Below, piece by piece: positions 5,514-6,084 of a DNA stretch of 6,084 bases (the first letter of the stretch is position 1; every line of letters starts with the position of its first letter). Origin of the DNA: Gammaproteobacteria bacterium (GTDB lineage: Bacteria > Pseudomonadota > Gammaproteobacteria > QOAV01); assembly GCA_027067235.1 (NCBI GenBank), contig JALXFQ010000194.1:1-6084 (forward strand). The letters run 5' to 3'. The notes below the pieces were generated by a model. That model did no database searches and was not told the DNA's origin. It was given only the letters and a program-made list of their open reading frames with translations. The position numbers and the translations under genes are program-made.

Positions 5514-6084
5514 ATCGTGAAGACCGGAAGCATTGTTATTTTTTATCACCACATACAACGCGCCATTGATGACGACCATGTGTTCGAGATGGCCATTGAA
5601 GTCAACCGCCTTCACCGGGCCGCTAGCGCCCGCTTTGAGCGCGCGAAGGGTGGTCGTGGACCCACCAGCGTTATTGGATTTTCTGGTGGCGATGAACAAC
5701 TGGTTGTAGGCAACGGCGAGGTCTGGATACTGGTTGGTGAGTATCTTTGGCAAGTCAAGAATCTTGCTGGTCGTGGCATCCGTACCCTGGGTGCGGTACA
5801 CATTGTTTTGATCGGTGGAGAAATACAGATAACCATCAAAAGCCTTTGCGCCTAAAGTTGTTGGTACTTCCGGGCTGGTAAACAGGTGGACCTGGCTGGT
5901 GCCGGCAGCGGTGCCATCGCTCTTCCAGAGGCCATTTCCGGCGGGAGACGTGGCCCAAAAAAACGCCTTTTGCTGAAAAGTGATGCCTGGCTCGGGATTT
6001 GAGCTTCCCGAACCCGGGTTGATATCCTTTACCAGGCTTGCGCCATTGCCATTGGTATCGTGCACCCAGAGTTCTTGACCGTAG
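5487..6084 (-). CDS. ELWxxDGT-repeat protein, C-terminal 199 codons only
   Basis: This is the 3' part of a paralogue of the neighbouring ELWxxDGT gene; its start and any signal peptide are beyond the right edge. The frame is open to the last base, beginning YGQELWVHD, so the GTG at 6065 is internal. Repeat cores are QELWVHD at the edge followed by SLVKDINPGSGSSNP, then GLWKSDGTAAGTS, a near-consensus unit, and the degenerate NVYRTQGTD. It aligns end to end with residues about 292-495 of the neighbour, including FQQK, LYF, VYRTQGTD, the AVAYNQLFIA region and the C-terminal LYLIEPAA. The visible part has no cysteine. It lies upstream in the same run and probably shares a promoter outside the window. 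The function of the family is unknown. Confidence 0.88.
   Translation of the reverse strand, partial: YGQELWVHDTNGNGASLVKDINPGSGSSNPEPGITFQQKAFFWATSPAGNGLWKSDGTAAGTSQVHLFTSPEVPTTLGAKAFDGYLYFSTDQNNVYRTQGTDATTSKILDLPKILTNQYPDLAVAYNQLFIATRKSNNAGGSTTTLRALKAGASGPVKAVDFNGHLEHMVVINGALYVVIKNNNASGLHDLYLIEPAA

Noticed and set aside
1..6084. CRISPR array, tRNA, rRNA, transposase or integrase
   Set aside because: I saw no regularly spaced short repeats, no cloverleaf, and no transposase or recombinase motifs in any frame.

Overview
The window looks like a piece of a moderately GC-rich Gram-negative genome, probably proteobacterial. Three things support this: a carboxy-terminal processing protease whose C-terminal tail resembles proteobacterial CtpA, a YajL/DJ-1 protein very close to the Enterobacterial type, and Sec signal peptides plus a lipoprotein signal. 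I cannot name the genus. Both edges cut through genes, and both look like contig ends: the left edge is a perfect 20-bp fold-back repeat and the right edge stops inside a repeated protein unit.

Left part (1-877, + strand): the 3' end of a ctpA-type S41 protease is followed after 10 bp by a DJ-1/YajL-type protein. This is housekeeping protein and carbonyl-stress quality control. Middle (878-1590): no intact gene is visible. It holds the C-terminal half of a TetR-type regulator on the minus strand (1009-1365), lacking a DNA-binding domain, then an AT-richer stretch. From 1591 to 2448 on the + strand is an unrecognised lipoprotein of about 285 residues with an Asp just after the lipidated Cys.

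Right part (2476-6084, - strand): a convergent run of genes that reads as one operon entering from beyond the right edge. In transcription order it has a partial ELWxxDGT-repeat protein, a second complete ELWxxDGT-repeat protein with a signal peptide (a tandem paralogue), a 27-codon small ORF with a good ribosome binding site, a 160-residue secreted protein of unknown function, and a 287-residue periplasmic protein with a possible NTF2-like C-terminal domain. No promoter for this run lies inside the window.

The most interesting structure is at 3837-3920. The small ORF ends one base after a perfect 8-bp hairpin (3841-3862) whose 6-base loop contains the start codon of the 160-residue gene, and that start has no Shine-Dalgarno sequence of its own. 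This is the expected layout for translational coupling, in which translation of the small ORF opens the hairpin and hands ribosomes to the next gene. The secreted products, with the facing lipoprotein, suggest an undescribed envelope or surface cluster. Its function cannot be read from the sequence.
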